A DNA stretch of 64,000 nt from Nucisporomicrobium flavum (GTDB lineage Bacteria; Actinomycetota; Actinomycetes; Mycobacteriales; Micromonosporaceae). The position numbers and the translations under genes are program-made. Positions 16,293 through 23,635 of the stretch are shown here, one piece after another. The number at the start of each line of letters is the position of its first letter. Within the stretch, counting starts at the first letter, position 1. The DNA lies in NCBI RefSeq assembly GCF_016464385.1, contig NZ_JADMLH010000030.1, forward strand, positions 1 through 64,000, given 5' to 3'. The notes below the pieces were generated by a model. The model did no database searches, was not told where the DNA came from, and was given only the letters and a program-made list of their open reading frames with translations.

Positions 16293-17201
16293 ATGACACA
16301 GACGGCGGTCGCCGATTCGGACACCGGCCTCCCCCTGAGAGAGCTGGCCCGCCGGCACGGCCTCACCGCGGCGGGCAAGTTGCCCAGCCTGCCGGCCTAC
16401 TCGCGGCAGCTGTGGTCGTACCGGTACTTCATCGCCTCGTACGCGAATGCCAAGGTCACCTCGGCGCTCGGCAAGACCCGGCTCGGCATGCTGTGGCAGG
16501 TGCTGACGCCGCTGATCAACGCGGCCGTGTACTACGTGATCTTCGGGCTCGTGCTGAGCACCGCGCGGGGCGTGGACAACTTCGTCCCGTACCTGTGCAC
16601 CGGCGTCTTCATCTTCCAGTTCACCCAGTCCGTGGTGCAGGCCGGCGTCCAGGCGATCAGCGGCAACCTCGGGCTGATCCGCGCGCTGCACTTCCCGCGC
16701 GCCAGCCTGCCGCTCGCGATCACCATGGTCGAGGTCCGCAACATGTTCGCCTCGATGGCCGTACTGATGATCATCGTCCTCGGTTTCGGCGAGCCGCTGA
16801 CGTTCGAGTGGCTCCTGGTCGTGCCGATCTTCCTGCTGCAGTCGGTCTTCAACGCCGGCCTCGCCATGGCCGCCGCCCGGCTGGGTTCCAAGGTCGCCGA
16901 CATCAAGCAGCTCGTGCCGTTCATCATGCGGATCTGGCTGTACGGCTCCGCGGTGCTCTACCCGGTGACCAAGTTCAGCTCCAACGAGCACCTGCAGGCC
17001 CACAAGTGGGCGCTGTACGTCGTCGAGGCCAACCCGCTGCTCGTCTTCATCGACCTGATGCGCCACGCGCTGATGGAAGAGGTACCGCTCGCGGCGAGCC
17101 CGATGGTGCTGTGGCTGGAGGCCATCGGCTGGGCGCTCGTAGTCGGGCTCGGCGGATATGTCTACTTCTGGCGCGGAGAGAAGGGGTACGGCCGTGGCTG
17201 A
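16293..17201 (+). CDS. ABC-2 type polymer exporter permease (TagG/Wzm-like)
   Basis: This 302-residue inner-membrane permease has a ~60-residue cytoplasmic N-terminus and six hydrophobic segments. The class motifs are visible (LGMLWQVLTPL near the first span, NLGLIRALHFPR). It is predicted to export a lipid-linked surface glycan or teichoic-acid-like polymer. The ATG at 16293 has a GGAG ribosome site; an earlier in-frame ATG at 16230 does not. The end overlaps the ATPase gene by 8 bp. The TagF-type polymerase at 30-32 kb could make its substrate (inference). Confidence 0.87.
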   Translation: MTQTAVADSDTGLPLRELARRHGLTAAGKLPSLPAYSRQLWSYRYFIASYANAKVTSALGKTRLGMLWQVLTPLINAAVYYVIFGLVLSTARGVDNFVPYLCTGVFIFQFTQSVVQAGVQAISGNLGLIRALHFPRASLPLAITMVEVRNMFASMAVLMIIVLGFGEPLTFEWLLVVPIFLLQSVFNAGLAMAAARLGSKVADIKQLVPFIMRIWLYGSAVLYPVTKFSSNEHLQAHKWALYVVEANPLLVFIDLMRHALMEEVPLAASPMVLWLEAIGWALVVGLGGYVYFWRGEKGYGRG

Positions 17202-17964
17202 CCAGCGCGAACCCACCGTGATCGTGGACGACGCGCACGTCGTCTACCGGGTCCACCAGGCCGGCACCGCCGGTACGGGCAGCCCGCTCGCCAGCTTCAA
17301 GCGGATCGTCACCGGCACGAAGCCCGCCACGCTGCGCGAGGTTCACGCCATCAAGGGTGTGAGCTTCGTCGCGTACAAGGGCGAGGCGATCGGCCTCATC
17401 GGCACGAACGGCTCGGGCAAGTCCACGCTGCTGCGCGCCATCGCGGGCCTGCTGCCGGTGGAGAAGGGCGCCATCTACGCCGCGGGTCAGCCGTCGCTGC
17501 TCGGCGTCAACGCGGCCCTGATGAACGACCTTCCCGGCGAGCGCAACGTGGTGCTCGGCTGCCTGGCCATGGGCATGTCCCCGGCCCAGGTGAAGTCGCA
17601 GGTCAAGGAGATCATCGACTTCTCCGGCATCAACGAGCGGGGCGACTTCAGCTCGCTGCCGATGCGGACGTACTCGTCCGGCATGGCCGCCCGGCTGCGC
17701 TTCTCCATCGCCGCCGCGAAGAAGCACGACGTGCTGCTGATCGACGAGGCGCTGGCCACCGGCGACGCCAAGTTCCGCAAGCGCAGCGAGCAGCGGGTCC
17801 GTGACCTGCGCGCCGAGGCCGGCACGGTGTTCCTGGTCAGCCACAGCGAGCAGTCGATCCGGGACACCTGCGAGCGCTGCATCTGGCTCGAGTCGGGGCT
17901 GATCCGCGCCGACGGGCCCACCGAGGAAGTGCTCAAGCAGTACGAGTCATTCGTCAAGAAGTGA
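17194..17964 (+). CDS. ABC polymer exporter ATPase (TagH/Wzt-like)
   Basis: This 256-residue ATPase is the partner of the upstream permease. Walker A is GTNGSGKST (residues 70-78), the signature is YSSGMAARL in place of LSGGQ, and Walker B is LLIDEALATGD; these are the marks of the polysaccharide/teichoic-acid export class. No C-terminal carbohydrate-binding domain is present. The GTG at 17194 follows GAAGGGG and overlaps the permease gene by 8 bp. A strong intrinsic hairpin follows the stop, so the operon ends here with two genes. Confidence 0.9.
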   Translation: MADQREPTVIVDDAHVVYRVHQAGTAGTGSPLASFKRIVTGTKPATLREVHAIKGVSFVAYKGEAIGLIGTNGSGKSTLLRAIAGLLPVEKGAIYAAGQPSLLGVNAALMNDLPGERNVVLGCLAMGMSPAQVKSQVKEIIDFSGINERGDFSSLPMRTYSSGMAARLRFSIAAAKKHDVLLIDEALATGDAKFRKRSEQRVRDLRAEAGTVFLVSHSEQSIRDTCERCIWLESGLIRADGPTEEVLKQYESFVKK

Positions 17965-17971
17965 CTTTCTT

Positions 17972-18009
17972 GCAGAAAAGGGGCGGCCCTCAGGCCGCCC
18001 CTTTTCTGC
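17972..18009. terminator. Strong bidirectional terminator
   Basis: A perfect 17-bp stem encloses the loop CTCA. The outer stem has AAAA/TTTT pairs that act as U-tracts in both directions. It lies between the exporter ATPase (ends 17964) and the convergent peptidase gene (ends 18020). Confidence 0.9.
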
Positions 18010-18019
18010 GTCCGCGGCG

Positions 18020-19096
18020 CTACCGCATCGACAGGTGCACGTGGTTCGTGTGGTCGCTGGACGGGTCGCCGTTGCCCCGGCTGTACGCCTTCCAGCCGCT
18101 GCTCGGCAGCCAGATCCGTTTGAACCAGATGACGTAGAGCACGCCCAGCCGGCTCGCGTTGTTGATGAAGTAGTTCGCCAGCCGGTTGCCGTAGTCCCGG
18201 CTGCTGCCGGACGCCACGCCGCCGAAGCCGTTCTTGTCGGCGGCGAAGTCGCACGCCCGGCCCTTCGGATGCTCACCGCTGTTCTGATGGCGGAAGCAGG
18301 CCACGTAATGGTTGAAGCCGGCCCCCTGCGCCTGCTGCATCGCGTGCAGCGTGCGCGGCGTGATGCAGCCGCTGGTGGTCGGGTCGTTGACGCTGCACGA
18401 CTCGTCCGGCAGCGACCCGTCGGAGTTGCGCGGCGCCGCCGACGCCCGGGAGCTGTTGCCGCTCGACCCGCTGGAGCCGCTCGACGCTCCGTTGGAGCCC
18501 TCATCGCCGGCGGCCGCGTTGGCGGCCTTCAACGCGTTCTCCGCCTGCGCCTTGCGCTTCGCCATGATGGTGACCTGGCGCTGCTGGTCGCGGATCTCGG
18601 CGTCGATCGCGGTCTTCGCCTGCGCCTGCTTGGTACGCGCGTCCTTGAGATCCCGGATGGCGCGGTCCTGCTTCACCGCGACCGTCTGCAACGTCGCCAC
18701 GCGGTCCATCAGACCGTCGGTGGAGTCGGCGGTGAGCAGCGCGCTCATCGGGCCCAGCCGGCCGGTGCGGTACGACTGCCGGACGATGTCATCCAGCGCG
18801 CCCTGCTTCGGTCCGAGCTCGGCGTCGATCTCCTTGAGGCGCGTCGCCAGTTGCTGCTGGCGCCGCTTCGAGCGGTCGAGCGCCTCCTTCGCCTCGACGA
18901 AGCCCTTGGACGCGGCCTCCAGCTGCTCGACGAGGGACTTGGAGCCGCCCTCACCGTCGTCGCCGGAGTCTCCGGGCGCGGCGAGCGGGCGGGGAGCCGC
19001 GGTGGCCGCGGCCGGGGCGACGAGTGCCAGCCCCGTGGTGGCGGCGAGGACGGCGAGCACCGTGGCTAATCGCCGGCGGACAGGGTCGAGCCTCAC
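18020..19096 (-). CDS. Secreted coiled-coil protein with LAS-type zinc peptidase domain
   Basis: This 358-residue exported protein has a signal peptide (about 1-34), a long coiled-coil (about 55-195), a Gly/Ser-rich linker and a C-terminal domain (about 220-358). The C-terminal domain shows the LAS zinc-peptidase pattern H276-x6-D283 and H352-x-H354 (M15/MepA-like by motif), so it probably cuts peptidoglycan cross-links or stem peptides. The coiled-coil resembles regulatory regions of NlpC/P60 hydrolases. Its 5' region holds a c-di-AMP riboswitch in antisense mirror image to that of its paralogue at 19657. A GGAAGGA ribosome site precedes the GTG start. The substrate is inferred from context only. 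Confidence 0.8.
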   Translation of the reverse strand: MRLDPVRRRLATVLAVLAATTGLALVAPAAATAAPRPLAAPGDSGDDGEGGSKSLVEQLEAASKGFVEAKEALDRSKRRQQQLATRLKEIDAELGPKQGALDDIVRQSYRTGRLGPMSALLTADSTDGLMDRVATLQTVAVKQDRAIRDLKDARTKQAQAKTAIDAEIRDQQRQVTIMAKRKAQAENALKAANAAAGDEGSNGASSGSSGSSGNSSRASAAPRNSDGSLPDESCSVNDPTTSGCITPRTLHAMQQAQGAGFNHYVACFRHQNSGEHPKGRACDFAADKNGFGGVASGSSRDYGNRLANYFINNASRLGVLYVIWFKRIWLPSSGWKAYSRGNGDPSSDHTNHVHLSMR

Positions 19097-19109
19097 GTAC
19101 GTTCCTTCC

Positions 19110-19230
19110 GTCGGCCGCCGACCGGGTTAGCTGACGGGTTCGGGATGGAAGTGATCCCTACCGCGACCTGCGGATTCACCCCATTACCGGATGGGTCCCC
19201 GGCTCGCCTCGCGGCGATTGGGCGGCGATT
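19110..19230 (-). ncRNA. c-di-AMP riboswitch (ydaO/yuaA type), left copy
   Basis: Read on the minus strand, the leader carries the ydaO hallmarks in order: GAGCCGGGGA, then AATGGGGTGAATCCGC, then GGTAGGGATC, then CCCGAACCCGTCAGCTAACC. Closing-stem arms GCCGCC/GGCGGC lie at the two ends. The aptamer ends a few bases before the GGAAGGA ribosome site of the peptidase gene. In this class, high c-di-AMP usually lowers expression (family knowledge). It is nearly identical to the right copy in inverted orientation. Confidence 0.88.
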
Positions 19231-19370
19231 CCGTGATGGAACCGTGACGAACACTACCCATCGATTCGCCTTATCGACAGGTGTCGCACTCTCGGTTGCG
19301 GAATGACCACGCATCGTCAGAATTCGCAGAAGAATATGTAACGACTCACATTGATGAACGGTTACGCGGT

Positions 19371-19384
19371 ATGACCTGGGTCAT
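19371..19384. promoter_or_regulatory. Perfect 14-bp palindrome between divergent leaders
   Basis: ATGACC-TG-GGTCAT is a perfect dyad midway between the two riboswitch leaders, in the ~245-bp AT-richer spacer that must contain both promoters. It may be a shared operator, or it may be fortuitous. Confidence 0.3.
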
Positions 19385-19479
19385 TCCATCGAGTGGTGAC
19401 GCAAAGTCGTTGTGACGTAACAGATTCTTCGAGCGTCGCGAGTCCTGAGGACCGGCCCGGAGTCAGGTAAGCTTTCCGC

Positions 19480-19640
19480 CGGTCACTGCCAAGAAGGCAC
19501 CGCCCCCGAGGTGCCGGCGGACCACCGCTCAATCGCCGAGAGGCGAGCCGGGGAACCACGTAGTAATGGGGTGAATCCGCTCAGCCAGCGGTAGGGATCG
19601 CTTCCGTCCCGAACCCGTCAGCTAACCCGGTCGGCGGCAA
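19480..19640 (+). ncRNA. c-di-AMP riboswitch (ydaO/yuaA type), right copy
   Basis: The core (about 19522-19637) shows GAGCCGGGGAACCAC, AATGGGGTGAATCCGC, GGTAGGGATCGCTTCC and CCCGAACCCGTCAGCTAACC, the conserved blocks of the ydaO aptamer. Upstream is a GGTCACTGCC stretch and a 6-bp hairpin (19496-19515), as in actinobacterial rpfA-type leaders. The closing stem pairs about 19522-19527 with 19632-19637. The ribosome site GGAAGGA of the downstream gene starts six to seven bases after it, so ligand binding could act on translation or termination. Confidence 0.9.
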
Positions 19641-19656
19641 CACGGAAGGAAACTGG

Positions 19657-20676
19657 ATGACGGCAAGAGCACGCCAGTGGCTCGTTCTCGCCCTGGCACC
19701 CCTCGTCGCGATCTCGCTGATCGCAGCCCCGGCCTCGCCCGCCGGCGCGGCACCGGGCGGCGGCAACTCGTCGACCGCGGACGACGGCGACGACAACCCC
19801 ATGCTCAACGAGGTGCTCGACAGCACGGGCCGCCGCTACCTCGCGGCGAAGGCGGCGGTCGCCAAGTCGACCAAGAACCAGCTCGCGCTCGCCCTGCAGG
19901 TCAAGGACGCCGAGGCCAAGCGCGACGCGCTGCTGCCGCAGGTCGGCGCCGTCGCGGCCCAGCAGTACCGCACCGGCGGCCTGTCCACCATGGGCTTCCT
20001 GCTCAACGTGCGCTCGCCCGGCGGCTTCATCGACAAGGCCGTCTCGCTCGAGGAGATCAACGCCCTCAACGACGGCAAGCTCCGCGAGCTCGACGCGGCC
20101 ATCGACGCGGTCGCCACCGCCAAGGCCCGGCTCGACCAGGAGGTCAAGGCGCAGAAGCAGAACCTCCAGGCGATGCAGAAGCAGAAGGAGTCGGCCGAGA
20201 AGGCCCTCAACCTGGTCGGCGGCGACACCGTGACGGGCGGCTTCGTCCTCGCCAACTCCCCGAAGGCGGCCCCCGCCCCCCGCAACGCCGACGGCGAGTT
20301 CGGCCCCGAGGCCTGCAACGTCAACGACCCGACGACGAGCGGCTGCGTCACGGCCCGCACGCTGCACATGTACAAGGAAGTCAAGAAGGCCGGCTTCAAC
20401 CGCTTCGTCGGCTGCCACCGCAACGGCGGCCCATTCGAGCACCCCAAGGGCCGCGCCTGCGACTGGTCCCTGCAGAAGAGCGGCTTCGCACCCTGGCACA
20501 ACCAGGACACCCGCGAGTACGGCAACAACCTGATGGCCTTCCTGGTCCGCAACGCCGACCGACTAGGCATCCTCTACGTCATCTGGAACCGCATGATCTG
20601 GTTCCCGGCAACAGGCTGGAAGAACTACCACGGGGTCAGCAACCACACAGACCACGTCCACGTCTCCATGCTCTAG
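19657..20676 (+). CDS. Secreted coiled-coil protein with LAS-type zinc peptidase domain (paralogue)
   Basis: This 339-residue protein is the divergent paralogue of the protein ending at 18020. It has a signal peptide (about 1-32), a coiled-coil (about 50-190), a short linker and a C-terminal zinc-peptidase-like domain with H262-x6-D269 and H333-x-H335. Both paralogues share the block NVNDPTTSGC/SVNDPTTSGC and conserved cysteines. It is predicted to trim or remodel peptidoglycan outside the membrane. A c-di-AMP riboswitch precedes it and a terminator hairpin follows it. The twin arrangement suggests an ancestral duplication with inversion that included the leader. Confidence 0.82.
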   Translation: MTARARQWLVLALAPLVAISLIAAPASPAGAAPGGGNSSTADDGDDNPMLNEVLDSTGRRYLAAKAAVAKSTKNQLALALQVKDAEAKRDALLPQVGAVAAQQYRTGGLSTMGFLLNVRSPGGFIDKAVSLEEINALNDGKLRELDAAIDAVATAKARLDQEVKAQKQNLQAMQKQKESAEKALNLVGGDTVTGGFVLANSPKAAPAPRNADGEFGPEACNVNDPTTSGCVTARTLHMYKEVKKAGFNRFVGCHRNGGPFEHPKGRACDWSLQKSGFAPWHNQDTREYGNNLMAFLVRNADRLGILYVIWNRMIWFPATGWKNYHGVSNHTDHVHVSML

Positions 20677-20680
20677 CCAC

Positions 20681-20715
20681 GCCCCACGCCCCACGCCCCA
20701 GGCCCCAGGCCCCAC
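20681..20715 (+). repeat. Heptanucleotide tandem repeat (GCCCCAC)5
   Basis: Five consecutive 7-bp units, GCCCCAC or GCCCCAG, begin four bases after the stop of the peptidase gene. It is the first of three unrelated heptamer arrays within 2.8 kb. Confidence 0.85.
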
Positions 20716-20722
20716 CGCGCCG

Positions 20723-20764
20723 GAAGCCCCCATCCCCCGCCCAGAGCGAGGACATGGGGGCTTC
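20723..20764 (+). terminator. Terminator hairpin after peptidase gene
   Basis: GAAGCCCCCAT and ATGGGGGCTTC form a perfect 11-bp stem around a 20-base loop, followed by TTG. It lies about 47 bp after the stop of the peptidase gene. Confidence 0.6.
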
Positions 20765-21779
20765 TTGCTGCAACCACCCCCGAGTGACGGCGACCGGAAC
20801 CCGCCCAAAGCCCGCCACCGCCGACGACCGCATCAACCCAGCCCACCGCCGTCGCTGCCCAAGCCGATTCCGCCGAAACAGCCTCACCGCCCGCTGTCGC
20901 GCGCCCCCTTTGGCCTCGTGGCCCCGACCCGGCCGGAAGCACCGCACGGCCCGACCCGCCGACCCCCGGCTATTCGGCCCGGCTACAAGGAACGCGAAGA
21001 ACGATCGGCTGACCCCGACGCCCCCCTGCCGCTGCAAGTAGCCCCCACCCGGACCCTGACCCCCCGGCCTTGCTGGCGCCCCGCCGGGACCACCGGCCGA
21101 CCCCCACGCCCCAGCGTCCCCTAAGCCCGCGGCGACCCACCCACCGACGCCGACGCCCTCCGCCTCGACCCCGGCCTCGCTGGAGCCCCGCAGAGATCCG
21201 CCCGTTGATGCCGGCGCCCCCGGCCTCGCCGGAGCCCGCGGCCACCCACCCACCAATCCCCACGCCGCCATCCCCCTGGAGCCCACCCGGCCACCCACCC
21301 ACCGGCGCCGGCTGGCGACGGGGCGGCCACGGGCGCCGCGCTCTCGCAGCCATGGGTCGCAGCGCTGCCCGCCGCGACGTCGACTCCGGGTACACCGAGC
21401 CCGGCTGGCACAACGTGGTCGTGAGCTCGCGTGCCCGATTCGACCGACTCGTAGGCCGCCGGCGAATGTGGACGTGGACGTGGCCCATGGCGACCTACGG
21501 CCGTCGCCACAGTCTTCAGCCCTGCCTTGAAGAAGACATTCCGAAGTCACCCCCCGGCCGCATTGGTCAGCATTCACGCCCGCCACCATTACACCGGCCT
21601 TACCGGGACCATTGCCGACCCCGAGTATTTGTTACCGCCGACGCCGCGGGGAATGATGCGCCCGACCCGGCCTTAATCCGATCCTACCGAAGTCGACGGA
21701 CACTTCTCTGTGACAGTCATCGCGTTTTCGGCGTGATCATTTAGTACAGCTTGAAGGCTGGTTGCGGAACAATTCTCCT
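20765..21779. repeat. Non-coding C-rich region with degenerate repeats
   Basis: This ~1 kb stretch has strong C-over-G skew on the plus strand and no convincing gene on either strand; the open frames translate to Pro/Arg or Gly/Trp-rich low-complexity protein without motifs. From about 21040 to 21310 it contains degenerate repeats of two blocks. CCCCGGCCTCGCTGGAGCCC-like is seen three times and GGCCACCCACCCACC-like three times. Fainter copies reach about 21620. The last ~150 bp are AT-richer and probably hold the promoter of the next gene. Confidence 0.5.
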
Positions 21780-22355
21780 ATGCGACAGCTCCAGTTGTTC
21801 TCGACGGCCGAATTGGCCGCGATGCGGGACCGGACCGCATCACGTGGCTATTCGCCCGCGCGGGAGGAGTTTCGTCGCGAGCACGCTCGCCACCGGGCGT
21901 GGGGCCTGACGCAAAGGCACGCCACAAAGCTGCGCCGCCTGCACGGCGACCGCGCCCCGAACCGGCCGGCGGACGACCGGAGCCCCGCACGACCGACGCA
22001 CAGCCGCAGCCCAGCACAACCGACGCACGGCCGCAGCTCCGCACGACCGACGTATGGGCTGAGCACGGCACGGCCGACGCACGAGCGCACCCCAGCACAA
22101 CCGGCACACGGGCCGAGCGCAACACCGCCGGTGCACGAACACACCCCAGCACAACCCACGCATGGGCTGAGCACGGCACGGCCGACGCACGAACGCACCC
22201 CAGCACAACCCGGCACACGGGCCGAGCGCAACACCGCTGGTGCACGAACACACCCCAGCACAACCCACGTATGGGCTGAGCACGGCACGGCCGACGCACG
22301 AACGCACCCCAGCACAAACGGCGCACAGGCTGAGCCCGGCAGGGCCGGAGCGTGA
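21780..22355 (+). CDS. Small conserved actinobacterial protein extended by a 27-bp repeat array, frameshifted
   Basis: The first ~57 residues (MRQLQLFSTAELAAMRD, later EEFRREHARHRAWGLTQRHA) look like a conserved basic helical protein of actinobacteria with no known function. After that the frame enters a 27-bp tandem array, giving 9-residue repeats of the type ARPTHERTP/AQPTHGLST. One repeat unit has an extra C (CCC at 22209-22211). From there the frame reads out of register and stops at 22355. Removing that base would let the 9-residue repeats continue unbroken to a stop at 22926, giving about 381 residues. The start is ATG 21780; TTG at 21762 has a better ribosome site and is possible. Confidence 0.55.
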   Translation: MRQLQLFSTAELAAMRDRTASRGYSPAREEFRREHARHRAWGLTQRHATKLRRLHGDRAPNRPADDRSPARPTHSRSPAQPTHGRSSARPTYGLSTARPTHERTPAQPAHGPSATPPVHEHTPAQPTHGLSTARPTHERTPAQPGTRAERNTAGARTHPSTTHVWAEHGTADARTHPSTNGAQAEPGRAGA

Positions 22356-22683
22356 GCTGAGCTCAGCCCAAGTGGTACGTAGGCGCAGCTCAGCCCATGC
22401 GGCACGTCGGCGCAGCTCAGCCCAAGTGGCACGTCGGCGCAGCTCAGCCCATGCGGCACGTAGGCGCAGCTCAGCCCAAGTGGCACGTCGGCGCAGCTCA
22501 GCCCAAGTGGCACGTCGGCGCAGCTCAGCCCATGCGGCACGTAGGCGCAGCTCAGCCCAAGCGGCACGTCGGCGCAGCTCAGCCCAAGTGGCACGGAGGC
22601 GCAGCCCAGCCCAAGCGGCACGTCGGCGCAGCCCAGCCCAAGCGGCACGTAGGCGCAGCCCAGCCCAGGCGGCGCACAGGCGG
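21960..22683 (+). repeat. 27-bp minisatellite array (about 26 units)
   Basis: The array is periodic at 27 bp from about 21987 (a degenerate unit from 21960) to 22683. Units up to about 22365 resemble GCACGACCGACGCACAGCC and group into a 108-bp higher-order repeat (4 x 27), visible as ATGGGCT at 22054, 22162 and 22271. From 22366 a second, more homogeneous family follows in the same phase with AGCTCAGCCCAAGTGG-type units. One unit is 28 bp long (22203-22230). There are no spacers, so this is not CRISPR. Confidence 0.9.
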
Positions 22684-22926
22684 ATCCCATCCCGGCTGGC
22701 GGAGGATCGCAGCTCGGCGCGGCCGATGACACATCGGATTGCGGTCGTCGCAGGCGCTGAACATCGAAGACCAAGCGTTGCGGTATGCGCGGCCTTCGTG
22801 TGTCGATATCGTCGAGCGTCGAGCGGACAGCGGACAGCGGACAGCGGGCGGCCGATGAGGTGGTACAGAAAGCGGCAGACTTTTGGTTGCCGTTATTGCG
22901 TTTTGAATTGCTGCGACGATCGGTGA
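22240..22926 (+). other. Out-of-frame continuation of the repeat protein
   Basis: This open frame continues the same 9-residue register beyond the extra base (AQPTYGLST, ARPTHERTP, then AQVARRRSS-type units). It ends with a basic, Cys-containing tail and a TGA at 22924-22926, six bases before the next gene. It has no independent ribosome site, so it is best seen as the 3' part of the gene at 21780. It could be a pseudogene fragment, a slippage-switched extension or a sequencing error. Confidence 0.4.
22822..22846 (+). repeat. Heptanucleotide tandem repeat (AGCGGAC)3.5
   Basis: Three perfect AGCGGAC units and a partial fourth lie inside the tail of the out-of-frame extension. This is the second heptamer array of the region. 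Confidence 0.75.
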
Positions 22927-22931
22927 CAGTC

Positions 22932-23351
22932 ATGGCTCAGAAGGTTCTTCGACTGATCGGGTACTGGCGTGAGAGTCCGGACGATTCGCGCTGGCCGGAC
23001 GTACGCGACTTCGTGAGCTCGGGCACGGCGACCGGCGCCGCGGGTAGCGCAGTGGCCGCGTATTTGCGGTCCGGGACGCCCTTCGCCGCCGCTGCTGGGT
23101 TTTCGCCGTGCAGGATTTGCGGGGGAGCTAACGGCGGGGCGGAGCTCACGGATGGTGAGTACTTTGTCTGGCCGGAAGGGCTCAGCCACTACGTCGAGGT
23201 TCATGGCGTGGTGTTGCCTGAGGAGGTGGTTGCCGTGGCTCGGCGGGGCGTGGCTCGGGCGGTTGATTCGTCGGAGTTTGTGCGGAAGGTGTTCGACAGC
23301 GGCGAGATCGCGATTGATGACGAGTGGTGGGGGCGGGTCGGTGACCGCTGA
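22932..23351 (+). CDS. Conserved actinobacterial hypothetical protein
   Basis: This is a 139-residue protein from the ATG at 22932; GTG at 22923 is also possible. It begins MAQKVLRLIGYW and contains a CRICGGANG knuckle (one CxxC) and the segment DGEYFVWPEGLSHYVEVH. It resembles a family of uncharacterised actinobacterial proteins I have seen before but cannot name. A single CxxC could bind metal or be redox active. It has no signal peptide or membrane span. It starts six bases after the end of the frame-corrected repeat protein, so the two may once have formed a unit. Confidence 0.7.
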   Translation: MAQKVLRLIGYWRESPDDSRWPDVRDFVSSGTATGAAGSAVAAYLRSGTPFAAAAGFSPCRICGGANGGAELTDGEYFVWPEGLSHYVEVHGVVLPEEVVAVARRGVARAVDSSEFVRKVFDSGEIAIDDEWWGRVGDR

Positions 23352-23635
23352 TACATGCCCGGCAGATCCAGGCGTCAGAACCTGCCCAAAAGAGGGCGAC
23401 GGGTCAACGCCGCCGGCTCGCACACAACGAAACGGGCGGCAGGCGGCAGGCGGCAGGCGGCAGGCGGCAGGCGGCAGTACAGAACGGGACTAACGCCGGG
23501 GTGGCCGCGGGACCGCACGGGACAACGGAAAGAAGGCCGAGGGCCAGCGAATGCTGGGCCCCCGGCCGGACTCGACGGGGAGTTTCGATCTGTACCACCC
23601 GCCGAGTTACGACAACGTGCCGTGATCTTTCGGGC
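23352..23635. repeat. Intergenic region with heptamer array (GGCAGGC)6
   Basis: The ~280-bp gap between the small conserved gene and the convergent GH65 gene contains about six units of a 7-bp repeat (AGGCGGC phase) at 23435-23475. The rest shows no gene and no clear terminator. This is the third heptamer array within 2.8 kb. Confidence 0.7.

Noticed and set aside
20636..21744. Several overlapping 100-320-residue frames in the C-rich repeat region
   Set aside because: They encode low-complexity Pro/Arg or Gly/Trp-rich products and have no start signals. They reflect base skew and repeats.
22366..22683. CRISPR array
   Set aside because: Units abut directly with no unique spacers, and no cas genes are present. 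It is a minisatellite.
21848..22933. 361-residue minus-strand frame with CADVPLGLS-type repeats
   Set aside because: A 27-bp array is open in all frames, so openness is no evidence. The conserved N-terminal domain and ribosome-site context favour the plus strand.
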